In this document: piece after piece, positions 43,665 to 44,646 of the stretch | How the letters are laid out: the number at the start of each line of letters is the position of its first letter | Position numbering within the stretch: the first letter of the stretch is position 1 | Notes under the pieces: model-generated | Told to the model about the DNA's origin: nothing | Database searches by the model: none | What the model saw: the letters and a program-made list of their open reading frames with translations, nothing else | From: Sphingomonadales bacterium | Lineage (GTDB): Bacteria; Pseudomonadota; Alphaproteobacteria; Sphingomonadales; Sphingomonadaceae | DNA: 44,646 nt | Direction of reading: 5' to 3' | NCBI GenBank assembly: GCA_012032285.1 | Contig: JAAURJ010000022.1 | Coordinates: forward strand, 1-44,646 | Translations under genes and position numbers: made by a program

Positions 43665-43733
43665 CTAGGGTCAAGAACCATTAAATACCCATTTGAGGCA
43701 TCAAAATGGGTATTTAATAGGGCCTGACCCTAG
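43665..43733. mobile_element. 69-bp MITE/REP-like hairpin element
   Basis: Terminal inverted repeats CTAGGGTCA/TGACCCTAG (9 bp, 43665-43673 and 43725-43733) enclose a second perfect inverted repeat ATTAAATACCCATTT/AAATGGGTATTTAAT (15 bp, 43680-43694 and 43704-43718) with a 9-nt loop. The 6 bp between the two arms are mostly unpaired. The element lies between the porin terminator and the alanine dehydrogenase gene, 38 bp upstream of its start. A shorter relative is at 34546-34563. It contains no coding sequence. Confidence 0.7.
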
Positions 43734-43771
43734 GTCATGCTCCATAGATTCTGGCAAGAAGGAGAATGGCA

Positions 43772-44646
43772 ATGCATATCGGCGTTCCCAAAGAGATTAA
43801 GGTTCATGAATATCGCGTCGGCCTCACCCCGCCTTCGGTGCGTGAATATGTTGCTCGCGGCCATAAGGTAACGGTGCAATCCGGCGCGGGCGAAGGAATA
43901 TTATGCACCGATGACGCCTATCGGACAGCGGGCGCGGATATTGCGGGTAGTGCCGCGGAAATCTTTGCCGCTGCCGATATGATTGTAAAGGTGAAAGAGC
44001 CGCAGCCAAATGAATGGACGATGCTGCGTAAAAACCAGCTATTATTCACATATTTGCACCTTGCCCCCGATCCCGAACAAGCCAAAGGCCTGCTGCAAAG
44101 CGGCTGCGCAGCGATTGCCTATGAAACCGTCACCGATGATCGCGGCGCCCTTCCCCTGCTCGCCCCTATGAGCGAAGTTGCAGGACGCCTGTCGATTGAG
44201 GCCGCTGCCGAAGCAATGCGGCGCAGCGAGGGCGGTGCGGGCATATTGCTGGGCGGCGTGCCCGGTGTTCCGGCGGGCCGTGTCACGGTGCTGGGCGGCG
44301 GTGTCGTTGGCACTCATGCGGCGCGCATGGCGGTTGGTTTGGGTGCAGAGGTCACGATTGTTGACCGCTCTATCCCAAGGTTGCGGCAATTGGATGAATT
44401 GTTCGGCGGCCGGGTGCGCACCCGCTATTCAACGCTCGACACCATCGAACATGAGGTCAGCATTGCCGACGCGGTTATTGGTGCAGTGTTGGTCGCAGGA
44501 GCCAGCGCACCGAAACTGATCACCCGTGCAATGCTAAAAATCATGAAGCCGGGTTCGGTGCTGGTCGATGTTGCCATTGACCAAGGCGGCTGTTTTGAAA
44601 CCAGTAAGCCGACGACACATGATCATCCCACTTTTGTGGTGGAGGG
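43772..44646 (+). CDS. ald: Alanine dehydrogenase (3' end outside the window)
   Basis: 291 codons are present; typical length is about 371. Starts [20 protein letters not shown] with the substrate-binding Arg (R15). The substrate-binding Lys is in MIVKVKEPQ and the catalytic His in [13 protein letters not shown]. Also [20 protein letters not shown] then [14 protein letters not shown] (NAD-binding), and [19 protein letters not shown] with the catalytic Asp. It interconverts L-alanine and pyruvate plus ammonia with NAD. AAGGAG lies about 8 bp before the ATG. The frame is intact to the window edge. A hairpin element lies in its upstream region and could affect expression. Confidence 0.95.
   Translation, partial: MHIGVPKEIKVHEYRVGLTPPSVREYVARGHKVTVQSGAGEGILCTDDAYRTAGADIAGSAAEIFAAADMIVKVKEPQPNEWTMLRKNQLLFTYLHLAPDPEQAKGLLQSGCAAIAYETVTDDRGALPLLAPMSEVAGRLSIEAAAEAMRRSEGGAGILLGGVPGVPAGRVTVLGGGVVGTHAARMAVGLGAEVTIVDRSIPRLRQLDELFGGRVRTRYSTLDTIEHEVSIADAVIGAVLVAGASAPKLITRAMLKIMKPGSVLVDVAIDQGGCFETSKPTTHDHPTFVVE

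Noticed and set aside
1-44646. CRISPR arrays, rRNA genes and insertion sequences with transposase
   Set aside because: No regularly spaced repeats, no rRNA-like sequence and no transposase motifs were seen on either strand.

Overview
The window looks like chromosome of a sphingomonad (Alphaproteobacteria, Sphingomonadales, perhaps near Sphingorhabdus or Sphingopyxis). The evidence is gene content and order: a split F0 operon atpI-atpB-atpE-atpF'-atpF separate from F1, yajC-secD-secF, a SUV3-type helicase + S4 protein + 7Fe ferredoxin group, a NDUFS4-like complex I subunit, a TorF-type porin, and the 'CTTCGACAGGCTCAG...GAGCG' intergenic repeat family common in this order. The genus is inference; base composition is moderate GC by eye.

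Layout. 1-1556: tail of a TPM-type protein, a membrane TPM-domain protein, a NUDIX hydrolase, a complex I accessory subunit. 1634-5495: hrpB helicase (frameshifted), polyprenyl diphosphate synthase, divergent AroQ chorismate mutase. 5620-9050: minus-strand histidine kinase, response regulator, PepSY protein and a class IV aminotransferase. 9121-10916: Uup-like ABC-F ATPase (two frameshifts). 11051-13435: a divergent regulator pair (DUF6456-like gene; XRE regulator translationally coupled to a glycosyltransferase). 13454-16443: secF, secD, yajC. 16644-17946: tRNA-Pro(GGG), a GH108 endolysin and a gene-transfer-agent-type holin. 18045-22059: small lipoprotein and three polysaccharide genes (O-antigen ligase-like, nucleotide-sugar epimerase, UDP-glucose dehydrogenase). 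22065-25856: unknown protein, bacterioferritin, its ferredoxin (57 aa, GTG start) and uvrC. 26010-29490: SIMPL protein and the F0 operon. 29724-33701: ydbL, ynbE, ydbH. 33813-39479: radC, then convergent fdxA, S4 protein, helicase and a ferredoxin-reductase-like flavoprotein. 39615-44646: isovaleryl-CoA dehydrogenase, DUF808 protein, tandem-FKBP protein, TorF porin and a 3'-truncated alanine dehydrogenase.

The most interesting signal links two regions 5 kb apart. A 13-bp core (AACCTATTTGGTT) inside longer palindromes lies just upstream of the XRE regulator, in the promoter region it shares with the DUF6456-like gene, and just upstream of the endolysin-holin pair. An 11-mer (CTTTCCTACAA) sits beside both copies, in opposite orientations. 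This suggests one regulator controls itself and a domesticated phage/gene-transfer-agent lysis module. Other signals are three copies of a 20-bp Fur-box-like element around bfd-bfr, an atp terminator hairpin that contains the Shine-Dalgarno of the next gene, and a 69-bp MITE/REP-like hairpin.

Data caution: seven otherwise well-conserved genes (hrpB, uup, yajC, endolysin, holin, SIMPL, FKBP) carry eight single-base-type frameshifts, most in short homopolymers. This pattern fits sequencing indels better than gene decay, so these genes are given as frameshifted CDS rather than true pseudogenes.
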